Origin: Candidatus Woesearchaeota archaeon
GTDB lineage: Archaea; Nanobdellota; Nanobdellia; Woesearchaeales; ARS49
NCBI GenBank assembly: GCA_019323135.1
Contig: JAHWHT010000008.1
Location: 1-18,941 of the forward strand
Length of the DNA stretch: 18,941 nucleotides
Direction: 5' to 3'
Positions 7,260 through 13,383 of this stretch are shown piece by piece; the stretch's first letter is position 1; the number at the start of each line of letters is the position of its first letter. Below the pieces are notes generated by a model. It was not told the DNA's origin and made no database searches. It saw only the letters and a list, made by a program, of their open reading frames with translations. Made by a program: the position numbers and the translations under genes.

Positions 7260-7934
7260 TTATTTCTCAATCCCGTCCCAGCTTCCATGCAAATGTTTAG
7301 GCTTAACAGTCGTATCTGCATATATCTTAAAGCCAGCTTGAATTGCGTCAAATGAAAACATCATGTCGTCAAATCCGCCTTCGTACCTGAACTCTACTCT
7401 CTTAAGAACATCTTTATGAATCAGCACACAGCTAAAAGCACATGCTTTGACTTCAATTAATTGTGGTTTTTGCCATTCCTGTTCAGACATATACCATAAT
7501 CCTGTCGGGTCTGCAGGGTGTTCTACATATATCATTGGCATGCGTTCTAATTTATGTCCTACCGGCAAATTGTTAAACACGATTCCAGAGACTATTTGTT
7601 TTCCATGACAAAGTAAAGTCTGAATCATATCTGGTTCAGGAATAACATCCTGTTCCAAACTCAAGAAATAATCATAATCATTCTCCAAAGCATATTCTCG
7701 CAGCATATTCCTGCTCTGCACTATTCTTTCACGTGCACTGTCGTGCCAAGGGCCCTTAATCACTCTCAAACCCAAAGCCTCAATCATGCCTTGATACTGG
7801 CTCTCTTTAGTATTATCAACAACAAGAATATCAAAATTAGGATAAGTTAATTTTTTCAGTGCACTAGCATATTCTTTTAAGCAATATTTCTTGCCTTCCC
7901 ATGTTGGGCACCCAACTAGTACTTTTGGCTTCAT
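7260..7934 (-). CDS. Family 2-like glycosyltransferase
   Basis: A 224-residue protein with a GT-A style fold. KVLVGCPTWEGKKYCLKEYASAL at the N-terminus and FDILVVDNTKES near residue 34 form the nucleotide-sugar-binding half. DYFLSLEQDVIPEP (about 89-102) occupies the DxD position, although here it reads EQD, so metal binding may be altered. GGFDDMMFSFDA near 190 resembles the acceptor/catalytic E/D-D segment of such enzymes. Sugar and acceptor are unknown. Its ATG overlaps the stop of the DUF192 gene by four bases (ATGA), so it is translated in the same operon. A degraded element B lies right after its stop. Confidence 0.75.
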   Translation of the reverse strand: MKPKVLVGCPTWEGKKYCLKEYASALKKLTYPNFDILVVDNTKESQYQGMIEALGLRVIKGPWHDSARERIVQSRNMLREYALENDYDYFLSLEQDVIPEPDMIQTLLCHGKQIVSGIVFNNLPVGHKLERMPMIYVEHPADPTGLWYMSEQEWQKPQLIEVKACAFSCVLIHKDVLKRVEFRYEGGFDDMMFSFDAIQAGFKIYADTTVKPKHLHGSWDGIEK

Positions 7935-8347
7935 ATATTTAGTTTAACCTCATCTCCTATTTCAATTTTATGTTTTTCTGCAAAGTCTGAATTAACTTCC
8001 AGAACATATTTAGCGTTTGCTTTTGAAACATAACTCTTGCAAGGATCTTTTTCACAAGGCACTGCAGTCTTAATATCAACTATTTCAAAATCTGAATCAA
8101 TAAATATCATATCAAGCGGAATCAGTGTATTCTTCATCCAAAAACTCCTTGGTTCGTCTTTCTCAAAAACAAACAACATACCCTGATCCTCACTAAGATG
8201 CTCTCTAAACATCAATCCTTTCATCTGAACTTTGTAGGTAAGCGCCAGCTCAACAAAAACAGTAGTATCTCCTATTTTAACAGACGGAGCCGCACTACAA
8301 GATATTAGAATAAAGGATAGTAAAACTAAAATAAATATTTTTTTCAT
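7931..8347 (-). CDS. DUF192 family lipoprotein
   Basis: A 138-residue exported protein. Residues 1-16 are a hydrophobic signal ending in a lipobox-like LISC, with Cys17 as the likely lipid anchor. The DUF192 core follows: MKGLMFREHLSEDQGMLFVF and SFWMKNTLIPLDMIFID (about residues 42-85) are the family hallmarks, and the C-terminus ends in a typical IEIGDEVKL strand. The family is widespread and of unknown biochemical role. The start overlaps the stop of the Dph2-like gene (ATGA), and the stop overlaps the start of the glycosyltransferase gene, so the three form one operon. Confidence 0.88.
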   Translation of the reverse strand: MKKIFILVLLSFILISCSAAPSVKIGDTTVFVELALTYKVQMKGLMFREHLSEDQGMLFVFEKDEPRSFWMKNTLIPLDMIFIDSDFEIVDIKTAVPCEKDPCKSYVSKANAKYVLEVNSDFAEKHKIEIGDEVKLNI

Positions 8348-8958
8348 GGCAGTTCATCAATATTGATTATATTAGGTTTCTCATCTGCTATCCGCGGACA
8401 AGCAGTGTTTACCCAAACTTGAATAAACGGAAAATTCTCTAAATCAGATATATTCAAGGTATCAAATGCAAATAAATAATATTTTTTATCTTTTTTATCC
8501 GCTAATTTCTGCGCTTCATCAAATCTGCTCTGTCCATGCTTAGTAGAAACCAATACCCCAACTCTGTCTGAAGACAAAAATTTAACAAGTGAAGCTTTTT
8601 TTCTTTTTTTGTACTTCTCAACTTCTTCATCCTGTACAACAGATAATTGTTCTGTAAAAGGATTCCATTTGAACACTTTTTTGCCAGTCCCTAATGCTAC
8701 AGCCACTGGATGGAATTCTCCAGAGCCAATAAAAAGAAACGCATCAACCTTATCAGATATTTGCTTGGCAGAATCAACATTACACCCCAACACTTGCCCT
8801 CCTTTAACACCCGATTTCAACTGAGCAATAACCTCATCTAGTTTGTGCAGATGCTGTATAGTTGTAACTACCCCTAATTTAGCAGGCAGAGCATTCAAAG
8901 CAGACTCTGATAACTTGACTTCTGCTTTTGATTTCGCGTGTATGTGTAATACTTTCAT
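8344..8958 (-). CDS. dph2: Dph2-type diphthamide synthase lacking the N-terminal domain
   Basis: A 204-residue protein matching the middle and C-terminal domains of archaeal Dph2, the 3-amino-3-carboxypropyl transferase of diphthamide synthesis on EF-2. VTTIQHLHKLDEV and GGQVLGCNVDSAK (Cys59) are the domain 2 hallmarks, and WVNTACPRIADE (Cys187) is the domain 3 hallmark. Full-length archaeal Dph2 has about 340 residues and three cysteines that hold the 4Fe-4S cluster. The domain with the first cysteine is absent here, and the C-terminal tail is also short. A TATA box 27 bp before ATG 8958 and no usable in-frame upstream start argue that the short form is real. It may be a split gene or a divergent paralogue. 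It is first in the operon with DUF192 and the glycosyltransferase. Confidence 0.8.
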   Translation of the reverse strand: MKVLHIHAKSKAEVKLSESALNALPAKLGVVTTIQHLHKLDEVIAQLKSGVKGGQVLGCNVDSAKQISDKVDAFLFIGSGEFHPVAVALGTGKKVFKWNPFTEQLSVVQDEEVEKYKKRKKASLVKFLSSDRVGVLVSTKHGQSRFDEAQKLADKKDKKYYLFAFDTLNISDLENFPFIQVWVNTACPRIADEKPNIINIDELP

Positions 8959-8980
8959 ACATAAATCAAAAGAATAAAGA

Positions 8981-8990
8981 ATATAAAAAG
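8981..8990 (-). promoter_or_regulatory. TATA box of the dph2 operon
   Basis: CTTTTTATAT on the minus strand, centred about 27 bp before ATG 8958; this sets the N-terminus of the shortened Dph2. Confidence 0.55.
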
Positions 8991-9006
8991 CTATCTAGAA
9001 TTAGGC

Positions 9007-9276
9007 TTATTTTTGCTCAAGTCTTTTGATTGTTGCCTGCACTTGCCCAATATAGCGCACTATTTGCATATCAGTATATTCCGCTATCAAATGCAGGTTA
9101 CGCTCTATCTCTCTTGCTTCAACAACAGTTTTGCAGCTCATTAGTTCTTGCATAACTATATCTGTTAAAACATCTTGCGCAACTTCCTGCGACATAGGCA
9201 AAAGTTTTATTTTTCCATCATCTTCTACTTTACTACAGGGTTGCATTCTATACTGTATCTCTGTGTCATAATTCAT
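9007..9276 (-). CDS. Hypothetical helical protein, 89 residues
   Basis: No family is recognised. The protein is predicted to be mostly helical and soluble, with Cys14 and Cys48 and a long amphipathic C-terminal helix (IVRYIGQVQATIKRLEQK). I place the start at ATG 9276 and not at GTG 9285, because the strong Shine-Dalgarno GAGGTGA abuts that GTG but sits 9 nt before this ATG. A TATA box at 9316-9326 gives a leader of about 18 nt. It is separated from dph2 by 48 bp that contain the dph2 promoter, so it is transcribed alone or with read-through. Confidence 0.65.
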   Translation of the reverse strand: MNYDTEIQYRMQPCSKVEDDGKIKLLPMSQEVAQDVLTDIVMQELMSCKTVVEAREIERNLHLIAEYTDMQIVRYIGQVQATIKRLEQK

Positions 9277-9315
9277 TTGTCTCACTCACCTCAAGCGTCT
9301 GAAAATTTCAGGGTT

Positions 9316-9326
9316 GCTTATAAAGC
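9316..9326 (-). promoter_or_regulatory. TATA box of the 89-residue gene
   Basis: GCTTTATAAGC, itself a palindrome, about 45 bp before ATG 9276. The left arm of element C begins 16 bp beyond it. Confidence 0.55.
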
Positions 9327-9342
9327 TTATGGTTCATTATAT

Positions 9343-9439
9343 GTGCATAGCACCTAGCGAAGTTCTCTAGCATACACTCTAATTAAAACAAATCTGGAAA
9401 ATAATCAATATTAAAATTCAAACGAAGCGTGCTATGCGC
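9343..9439 (+). repeat. Intergenic palindromic element, copy C
   Basis: Left arm GTGCATAGCAC (9343-9353) pairs with GTGCTATGCGC (9429-9439) with one G-U. The inner parts are bulge CTA, GCGAAGTT and AACGAAGC, and the loop AAATCTGG lies at 9390-9397. It starts 16 bp from the TATA box of the 89-residue gene and ends 7 bp before the alaX stop codon on the opposite strand. Confidence 0.85.
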
Positions 9440-9446
9440 CTGCGGT

Positions 9447-10151
9447 TCACTTCAAAGTAAAATAAACTCTTCTATTATTCTTCCCTTTATTCTCTGCACT
9501 TACAACCTCTATCTCTCCGACTTCTTTTGTAGAATTAACATGAGTCCCGCCGTCTGCCTGTACATCAAACCCGACAATTTCAACTATCCTCAATTCCTTA
9601 ACAGCAGGTGGCAAAACATTAGCTAGTTTTGTTACAGAAGGTATCTTCATTGCTTCTTCGCGAGGAAGTGCATAAATCTTAATTGGCAAATCTTGATTAA
9701 CAATTTCGTTTGCTTTCACAACATATTCATTTATTTTCTCTCTATCAAAATTTTCCAAACTAAAATCAATTCTAGACTTATCCACTTTCAATTGATTTCC
9801 AGTAATCAAAGCACCAGTTTCCTTATGAAAAATCTCAGACAGTATATGCGCTGCAGTGTGCATTCGCATTAGCATATGTCTTTTGTCCCAATCTAAAACA
9901 CAGTGAACAGCATCTCCTTCTTTAAGACCTTCTTTATCAACTTCATGGCTTACATCAGGACCAACTTTCTTAGCAAACACAACAGCATACTCCTGACCAT
10001 CTTTAACCAATTTTCCAGTATCTGTCTGCTGCCCTCCACCTTGCGGATAAAAAATTGTTTTATCCAAAACAACAAATTTACCATCAACTTTGACAACAGT
10101 CGCATCAACTTCTTTTGCATAGCAATCAGTCATATAGATTAATTCTGTCAT
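9447..10151 (-). CDS. alaX: AlaX-type alanyl-tRNA editing protein
   Basis: A 234-residue free-standing editing domain that hydrolyses mischarged tRNA-Ala (Ser or Gly). FYPQGGGQQTDTG (34-46) is the N-terminal glycine-rich domain typical of medium-length (type II) AlaX. His98 and His102 in MHTAAHIL and His204 in ADGGTHV are zinc ligands. The usual Cys of the CGGTH motif reads Asp200 here, as may occur in part of the family. The ATG follows an AGGGGGGATA ribosome-binding site that overlaps the stop of the preceding gene (11-bp gap). It is last of a four-gene minus-strand operon. Confidence 0.88.
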   Translation of the reverse strand: MTELIYMTDCYAKEVDATVVKVDGKFVVLDKTIFYPQGGGQQTDTGKLVKDGQEYAVVFAKKVGPDVSHEVDKEGLKEGDAVHCVLDWDKRHMLMRMHTAAHILSEIFHKETGALITGNQLKVDKSRIDFSLENFDREKINEYVVKANEIVNQDLPIKIYALPREEAMKIPSVTKLANVLPPAVKELRIVEIVGFDVQADGGTHVNSTKEVGEIEVVSAENKGKNNRRVYFTLK

Positions 10152-10162
10152 TTATATCCCCC

Positions 10163-10738
10163 CTAAAACATTTTTGGAATCAGTTTTTTAGTGTGCTCCA
10201 TATATTCAAGATAGTCTTTTCCAAACTCTTTTATCAACAACTTCTCTTCTGCATTTATTCTATACAGCAGCACCACAGTTCCAAATACTATTAACACAAG
10301 AAGACTATACTTGCTTCGCAAAGCAAGTGATAATCCAACTAACTCCAGCGCAAGCCCTAATGCCATTGGATGTCTTACAGATTTATAGATTCCTTTTGTC
10401 ACAAGTTTGTGGCCTTTCTGTATCACAACCTCAAAACTAAAGAATCTGTCCAGTTCTTTTCTGGCAAGTATTCGTATCAACCCGCCGACAAATATCAACA
10501 CAACACCTACATAACTAATATAATTTGTTGCAGGCCGTAATTTTATGAATTCTCCTATTGCCAAAGCAAAAAATATTACTAAAAATATTGCAGATATCCA
10601 GAATGATTCTTTGTCTTTTATCTTGACTTTATGAACTTTAACAACTCCAGTCTTAAATACATCTTTAGATAAAAAAACAAACGCAATTAAAAAAAGCAGT
10701 ACAAGGATTCCAATTAAAAAATAAATAACATCAATCAT
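10163..10738 (-). CDS. Isoprenylcysteine carboxyl methyltransferase (ICMT)/PEMT-like membrane methyltransferase
   Basis: A 191-residue protein with about five hydrophobic segments (roughly 3-23, 48-66, 73-92, 125-140, 145-160). The C-terminal SAM-binding signature is clear: GIYKSVRHPMALG (117-129), then an EE pair at 164-165, FGKDYLEYMEHTKKLIP (172-188). This matches the ICMT/phospholipid methyltransferase superfamily. The substrate (prenylated cysteine, lipid or other) cannot be told. Its ATG overlaps the stop of the endonuclease III gene (ATGA), so translation is coupled. It lacks extra domains. Confidence 0.8.
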   Translation of the reverse strand: MIDVIYFLIGILVLLFLIAFVFLSKDVFKTGVVKVHKVKIKDKESFWISAIFLVIFFALAIGEFIKLRPATNYISYVGVVLIFVGGLIRILARKELDRFFSFEVVIQKGHKLVTKGIYKSVRHPMALGLALELVGLSLALRSKYSLLVLIVFGTVVLLYRINAEEKLLIKEFGKDYLEYMEHTKKLIPKMF

Positions 10739-11379
10739 TTTTTTACACCTATTCTTTTACAGTATTTAACAACTGGACATTTCGAACATCTTGGTCTTTG
10801 CGGCACACAAATATTTTGTCCGTGCAAAACCAGCACTTCATTTACCATTTTCCAATACCTTTTTGGTATCAGTTTCTCAAGCGCGATTTGTGTTTTCTCA
10901 GGCGTTTTTGTTTTGACCCAGCCCAAGCGATTACTGACTTTGTATACATGTGTATCCACAGGTATTGCAGGTTTATCAAACGCATACACCAGCATGCAGC
11001 TTGCAACTTTAGGCCCTACGCCTGGCAAAGTTTTGAGCTCTTTTGCTGTAGAAGGCACTTTCCCTTTATATTTTTTTTGTACAGTCTGTGCAGCGCCGAT
11101 AATATTCTTTGCTTTGTTTTTGTAAAACCCTATAGATTTTATTACTGTCTCTACATCTTTTTGTTTTGCATTTGCCAAACTAGTGAGACTAGGATATTTT
11201 TTGAATAGTTTTCTAGAAATAGGAAAGGTCACTTCATCTCTTGCTCTTGCACTAAGTATTGTTGTTATGAGTATTTTATAATTGCTGTCTTTTTTCCCAA
11301 CTCTCCCAAGCATAGACAGGCCAGTGTAATATTTTCTAAGTATTTTTAGAACTATCACAGTCTCTTCTTTTTTAACCAT
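10735..11379 (-). CDS. nth: Endonuclease III (DNA glycosylase/AP lyase)
   Basis: A 214-residue base-excision-repair enzyme for oxidised pyrimidines. The helix-hairpin-helix motif LKTLPGVGPKVASC (115-128) has the catalytic Lys124, and Asp142 in IPVDTHVYKVSNRLG is the catalytic aspartate. The C-terminal cluster loop C-x6-C-x2-C-x5-C (Cys191, 198, 201, 207) binds 4Fe-4S. ILSARARDEVT (41-51) replaces the bacterial LLSAQATD, as in many archaeal relatives. It is second in the operon, 12 bp after the YkgJ-like gene and overlapping the methyltransferase gene. Confidence 0.93.
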   Translation of the reverse strand: MVKKEETVIVLKILRKYYTGLSMLGRVGKKDSNYKILITTILSARARDEVTFPISRKLFKKYPSLTSLANAKQKDVETVIKSIGFYKNKAKNIIGAAQTVQKKYKGKVPSTAKELKTLPGVGPKVASCMLVYAFDKPAIPVDTHVYKVSNRLGWVKTKTPEKTQIALEKLIPKRYWKMVNEVLVLHGQNICVPQRPRCSKCPVVKYCKRIGVKK

Positions 11380-11391
11380 AGTAGAAAGAAC

Positions 11392-11793
11392 TTATTCTTC
11401 TTTATTTAAAGGTTTCTTGCCTTGTGCTTCTCTGAATTTACTCTCTTGTTCTGCAAGATATTTATCAACGTCTTCTGGAGTTTCAAAAAGTACTGTGTGT
11501 ACCTCTCCTTCGCCATTTCTTACACAAGATGCAGCATCGTGTTCCTTGCAAAGTTCTGGTCGTTTGTCATAGATTTTGCATCTGCTGTTTTCATCAAGAT
11601 TTTTACAGTCTGTCTTAAATTCAACCAGCCAGTCTCCATCATTGTCTTTGTAAACTGTCAGGTTTTTATGATGCAGCATCCATTTAATCTCGTCCCAGTC
11701 TTCTGCATCTTCTGGCTCATCTAGCTCTACTGCTACGTATCTGCAGCACAATCCAGGACATCCTTTGCACGGGTCTTCATCTGTTTTTGCCAT
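11392..11793 (-). CDS. YkgJ-like Cys-cluster protein
   Basis: A 133-residue protein with the family cluster C-x2-C-x3-C-C at Cys9, Cys12, Cys16 and Cys17, followed by Cys63, Cys72 (RCKIYDKRPELC), Cys82 and Cys90. This is the pattern of the YkgJ family, predicted to bind zinc or an iron-sulfur cluster; the biological role is unknown. The C-terminal third is acidic and helical. A TATA box 27 bp upstream indicates a leaderless start. It leads the operon with nth, the ICMT-like gene and alaX. Confidence 0.8.
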   Translation of the reverse strand: MAKTDEDPCKGCPGLCCRYVAVELDEPEDAEDWDEIKWMLHHKNLTVYKDNDGDWLVEFKTDCKNLDENSRCKIYDKRPELCKEHDAASCVRNGEGEVHTVLFETPEDVDKYLAEQESKFREAQGKKPLNKEE

Positions 11794-11815
11794 GCTCTGC
11801 TAGAATTTAATATCT

Positions 11816-11824
11816 CTTTAAAAG
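11816..11824 (-). promoter_or_regulatory. TATA box of the YkgJ-nth-ICMT-alaX operon
   Basis: CTTTTAAAG, a palindrome, centred 27 bp before ATG 11793. The left arm of element D begins 14 bp beyond it. Confidence 0.55.
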
Positions 11825-11838
11825 CTTTGTGTTTGCAG

Positions 11839-11942
11839 GTATATGCATAGCACCTAGCGAAGTTCTCAGGCATGCCTTCTATTTAAAATAAATCTGGGTT
11901 TAATCAGCAACAGAAGCGAAACGAAGCGTGCTATGCACATAC
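11839..11942 (+). repeat. Intergenic palindromic element, copy D
   Basis: It has a 15-nt left arm ending TGCATAGCAC (11839-11853) and a right arm starting GTGCTATGCA (11928-11942), with one mismatch. Bulge CTA, GCGAAGTT, AACGAAGC and AAATCTGG (11890-11897) are all present. An extra AGGCATGCCT palindrome lies in the loop. It lies between two divergent promoters, so it is not at the 3' end of any gene. Confidence 0.87.
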
Positions 11943-11981
11943 GTTTACATAATCGAGAGCATTTAAAACAAATTCCCCAAA

Positions 11982-11991
11982 GATTTAAAAG
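11982..11991 (+). promoter_or_regulatory. TATA box of the 147-residue Cys-rich gene
   Basis: GATTTAAAAG about 28 bp before ATG 12014; the mRNA is leaderless. Confidence 0.5.
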
Positions 11992-12013
11992 CACACGCCA
12001 ATGATTCACAGGT

Positions 12014-12457
12014 ATGGCTTTTTCAGAGTTATGTGCATTTGGAAAATTTTATTGCTTTGGGTGTTGTCTTATTGATAATGCTAAACCCACTAGAGAAGAA
12101 CTTGCAGAAGCCTTCAAAAGAAACACTATAAACTTCAAACAGTTCAAGAACATTAAAGAGTTTGCAGAGCGCTCTAACACTGGCGATGTATTGGCATGCG
12201 GAGTCTGCAATAATTTAATCATAAAAAACAATCAAATCATATGTCCGCTTCACCCTAATCTTGCTGGAGAAGAGCTCAGGAAAAGAACATTTTGTTTTAA
12301 AGATTACTTATGTGACACTGCTGAAAAGTTCAACAAATGGGATAACAACAAGCAGAAAGCATTCCTGCAGTTTGTAAAAAAGAAAGATCCAGATTGGTAC
12401 GCTTTTTCTATGAATATTGAAGATGGCACTTGGTTAAAGGAATTCTCCCGCCACTGA
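12014..12457 (+). CDS. Cys-rich hypothetical protein, 147 residues
   Basis: No family is named with confidence. Nine cysteines are placed in clusters: C-x6-C-x2-C-C (Cys7, 14, 17, 18), C-x2-C (Cys62, 65) in ACGVCNNLI, Cys77 in ICPLHP, then Cys94 and Cys100. The first cluster resembles the YkgJ pattern of the divergent neighbour, so a zinc or iron-sulfur site is likely. It has no signal peptide or membrane helix. The TATA box gives a leaderless start. Its stop codon TGA (12455-12457) lies inside the left arm of element E. It stands alone between elements D and E. Confidence 0.72.
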   Translation: MAFSELCAFGKFYCFGCCLIDNAKPTREELAEAFKRNTINFKQFKNIKEFAERSNTGDVLACGVCNNLIIKNNQIICPLHPNLAGEELRKRTFCFKDYLCDTAEKFNKWDNNKQKAFLQFVKKKDPDWYAFSMNIEDGTWLKEFSRH

Positions 12458-12545
12458 CGCCTGGCGAAGTCTTTAATTCATTCTGCGAAATAACATAAAT
12501 CTGGAACAAAAGAAATATCCGTATCAAACGAAGCGCGTCAGAGGC
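12450..12545 (+). repeat. Intergenic palindromic element, copy E (arms changed by compensation)
   Basis: The arms differ from all other copies yet still pair: GCC-A-CTGACGC (12450-12460) with GCGTCAG-A-GGC (12535-12545), leaving one A/A mismatch. Bulge CTG, GCGAAGT, AACGAAGC and AAATCTGG keep their places and spacing. The left arm contains the stop codon of the preceding gene. Confidence 0.85.
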
Positions 12546-12557
12546 AAATTCCAAAAG

Positions 12558-12570
12558 CTATAAATATAAC
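12558..12570 (+). promoter_or_regulatory. TATA box of the DUF1858 gene
   Basis: CTATAAATATAA centred about 27 bp before ATG 12589; the mRNA is leaderless. It begins 12 bp after element E. Confidence 0.6.
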
Positions 12571-12588
12571 CACCATCAAAAAGCTATC

Positions 12589-12804
12589 ATGACACCTGAA
12601 ATCAAGAAAGAAGATATCATCGGCGATGTTGTTGAAAAGCATCCAGATATAGCTCCGGTTTTCTTTAAGTATGGCATGCACTGTCTTGGATGCCCTGCTG
12701 CTAAAGGAGAATCAATAGAATCTGGCTGCAAAGCACATGGCATGGATGATGAAAAGATAACTGCGCTTATCAAAGAGCTCAATGAAGCAGTTGCAAAAGA
12801 ATAG
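12589..12804 (+). CDS. DUF1858 domain protein
   Basis: A 71-residue single-domain protein. Its features (EDIIGDVVEKHPDIAPVFFKYGMHCLGC with Cys32 and Cys35, then ESGCKAHGMD with Cys47) match DUF1858, the helical domain also found at the N-terminus of ScdA/RIC and beside hybrid-cluster proteins. The CxxC suggests a redox or metal role; a precise function is not known. It is transcribed alone from its TATA box, and the nrdR promoter follows within 30 bp of its stop. Confidence 0.85.
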   Translation: MTPEIKKEDIIGDVVEKHPDIAPVFFKYGMHCLGCPAAKGESIESGCKAHGMDDEKITALIKELNEAVAKE

Positions 12805-12832
12805 TTAAAACCTATATTTTCTGCGCTAATAA

Positions 12833-12842
12833 TATTTAAATA
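12833..12842 (+). promoter_or_regulatory. TATA box of the nrdR-nrdJ-cobA operon
   Basis: TATTTAAATA. The expected start about 26 bp downstream (near 12862) leaves a leader of roughly 68 nt before GTG 12931, unusually long for this window. The two NrdR boxes lie over and after the start site. Confidence 0.55.
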
Positions 12843-12845
12843 TGA

Positions 12846-12861
12846 TCACGGTTTATTGTGT
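12846..12861 (+). promoter_or_regulatory. Upstream NrdR box
   Basis: TCACGGTTTATTGTGT matches 12 of 16 positions of the bacterial NrdR box pattern ACACWATATWTWGTGT (counted by eye). It sits between the TATA box and the predicted start, where a repressor would block transcription. Confidence 0.55.
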
Positions 12862-12877
12862 ACGTTCTAAAGTGGAA

Positions 12878-12893
12878 CTACTATATGTTGTGT
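12878..12893 (+). promoter_or_regulatory. Downstream NrdR box
   Basis: CTACTATATGTTGTGT matches 14 of 16 positions of the same pattern if G is allowed at position 10 (13 of 16 if not). It starts 32 bp after the first box, leaving 16 bp between them, which is the three-helical-turn spacing typical of bacterial NrdR box pairs. Confidence 0.65.
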
Positions 12894-12930
12894 AGTTTGC
12901 TACTTTTGATTAGTGAAAAGGTGTGATAAC

Positions 12931-13371
12931 GTGAAATGTCCATATTGTTTAAAGCCAAATACAAGCGTGATAGATAGCAGGCCAAGCTCTGGCGCAATAA
13001 GACGGCGCAGAGGCTGTAAAGAGTGCTCAAAAAGGTTTACTACTTATGAGCGGGTTGAAAATACTTTCAGTGTCATAAAAAAGAACGGCAAGATTGAATT
13101 CTTCAACAGACAGAAAATAATGAATGGTGTCTGGAAAGCTTGTGAAAAAAGGCCAGTTACAGTTGAACAAGTGGATGACATATTAGATCATCTAGAAGCA
13201 GAGCTGAGAGAAAAGAACACCACTAAGATTCCCAGCAAGGTTATTGGCAATCTGGTGATTGACAAATTAAGAAAATTAGACGGCGTTGCTTACATGAGAT
13301 TCACATCAGTATATAGAGGATTTAAAAGTCCTGCACAGTTTGCAAAAGAGGTTGAAAAACTTAAGAAATAA
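12931..13371 (+). CDS. nrdR: Transcriptional repressor NrdR
   Basis: A 146-residue regulator of ribonucleotide reductase genes. An N-terminal zinc ribbon (Cys3, Cys6, Cys29, Cys32; KCPYC and RRRRGCKECSKRFTTYER) is followed by an ATP-cone domain (about 47-137) that senses ATP/dATP. The start is GTG 12931, not the upstream GTG 12913, because NrdR proteins begin M(K/R)CPYC and because AGGTG lies 7-10 nt before it. NrdR is mostly bacterial, with some archaeal cases. It is first of the operon with nrdJ and cobA, and its promoter carries two NrdR boxes, so autoregulation is likely. Confidence 0.92.
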   Translation: MKCPYCLKPNTSVIDSRPSSGAIRRRRGCKECSKRFTTYERVENTFSVIKKNGKIEFFNRQKIMNGVWKACEKRPVTVEQVDDILDHLEAELREKNTTKIPSKVIGNLVIDKLRKLDGVAYMRFTSVYRGFKSPAQFAKEVEKLKK

Positions 13372-13383
13372 GGGGTTAAAAAA

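Noticed and set aside
9277..9285. GTG start for the 89-residue gene
   Set aside because: The GAGGTGA ribosome-binding site touches this codon with no spacer, whereas ATG 9276 has a normal 9-nt gap.
10309..10328. Perfect 8-bp stem ACTTGCTT/AAGCAAGT with a 4-nt loop
   Set aside because: It lies inside the ICMT-like coding region and is a single occurrence with no relation to the repeat family; probably chance.
10798..11208. Long plus-strand frame opposite nth
   Set aside because: It mirrors the nth codons and has no protein-like features; nth has full catalytic and cluster motifs.
12913..12930. Earlier GTG start for NrdR
   Set aside because: It would add MKRCDN before the conserved (M)KCPYC start and would include the AGGTG ribosome-binding site within the coding region.
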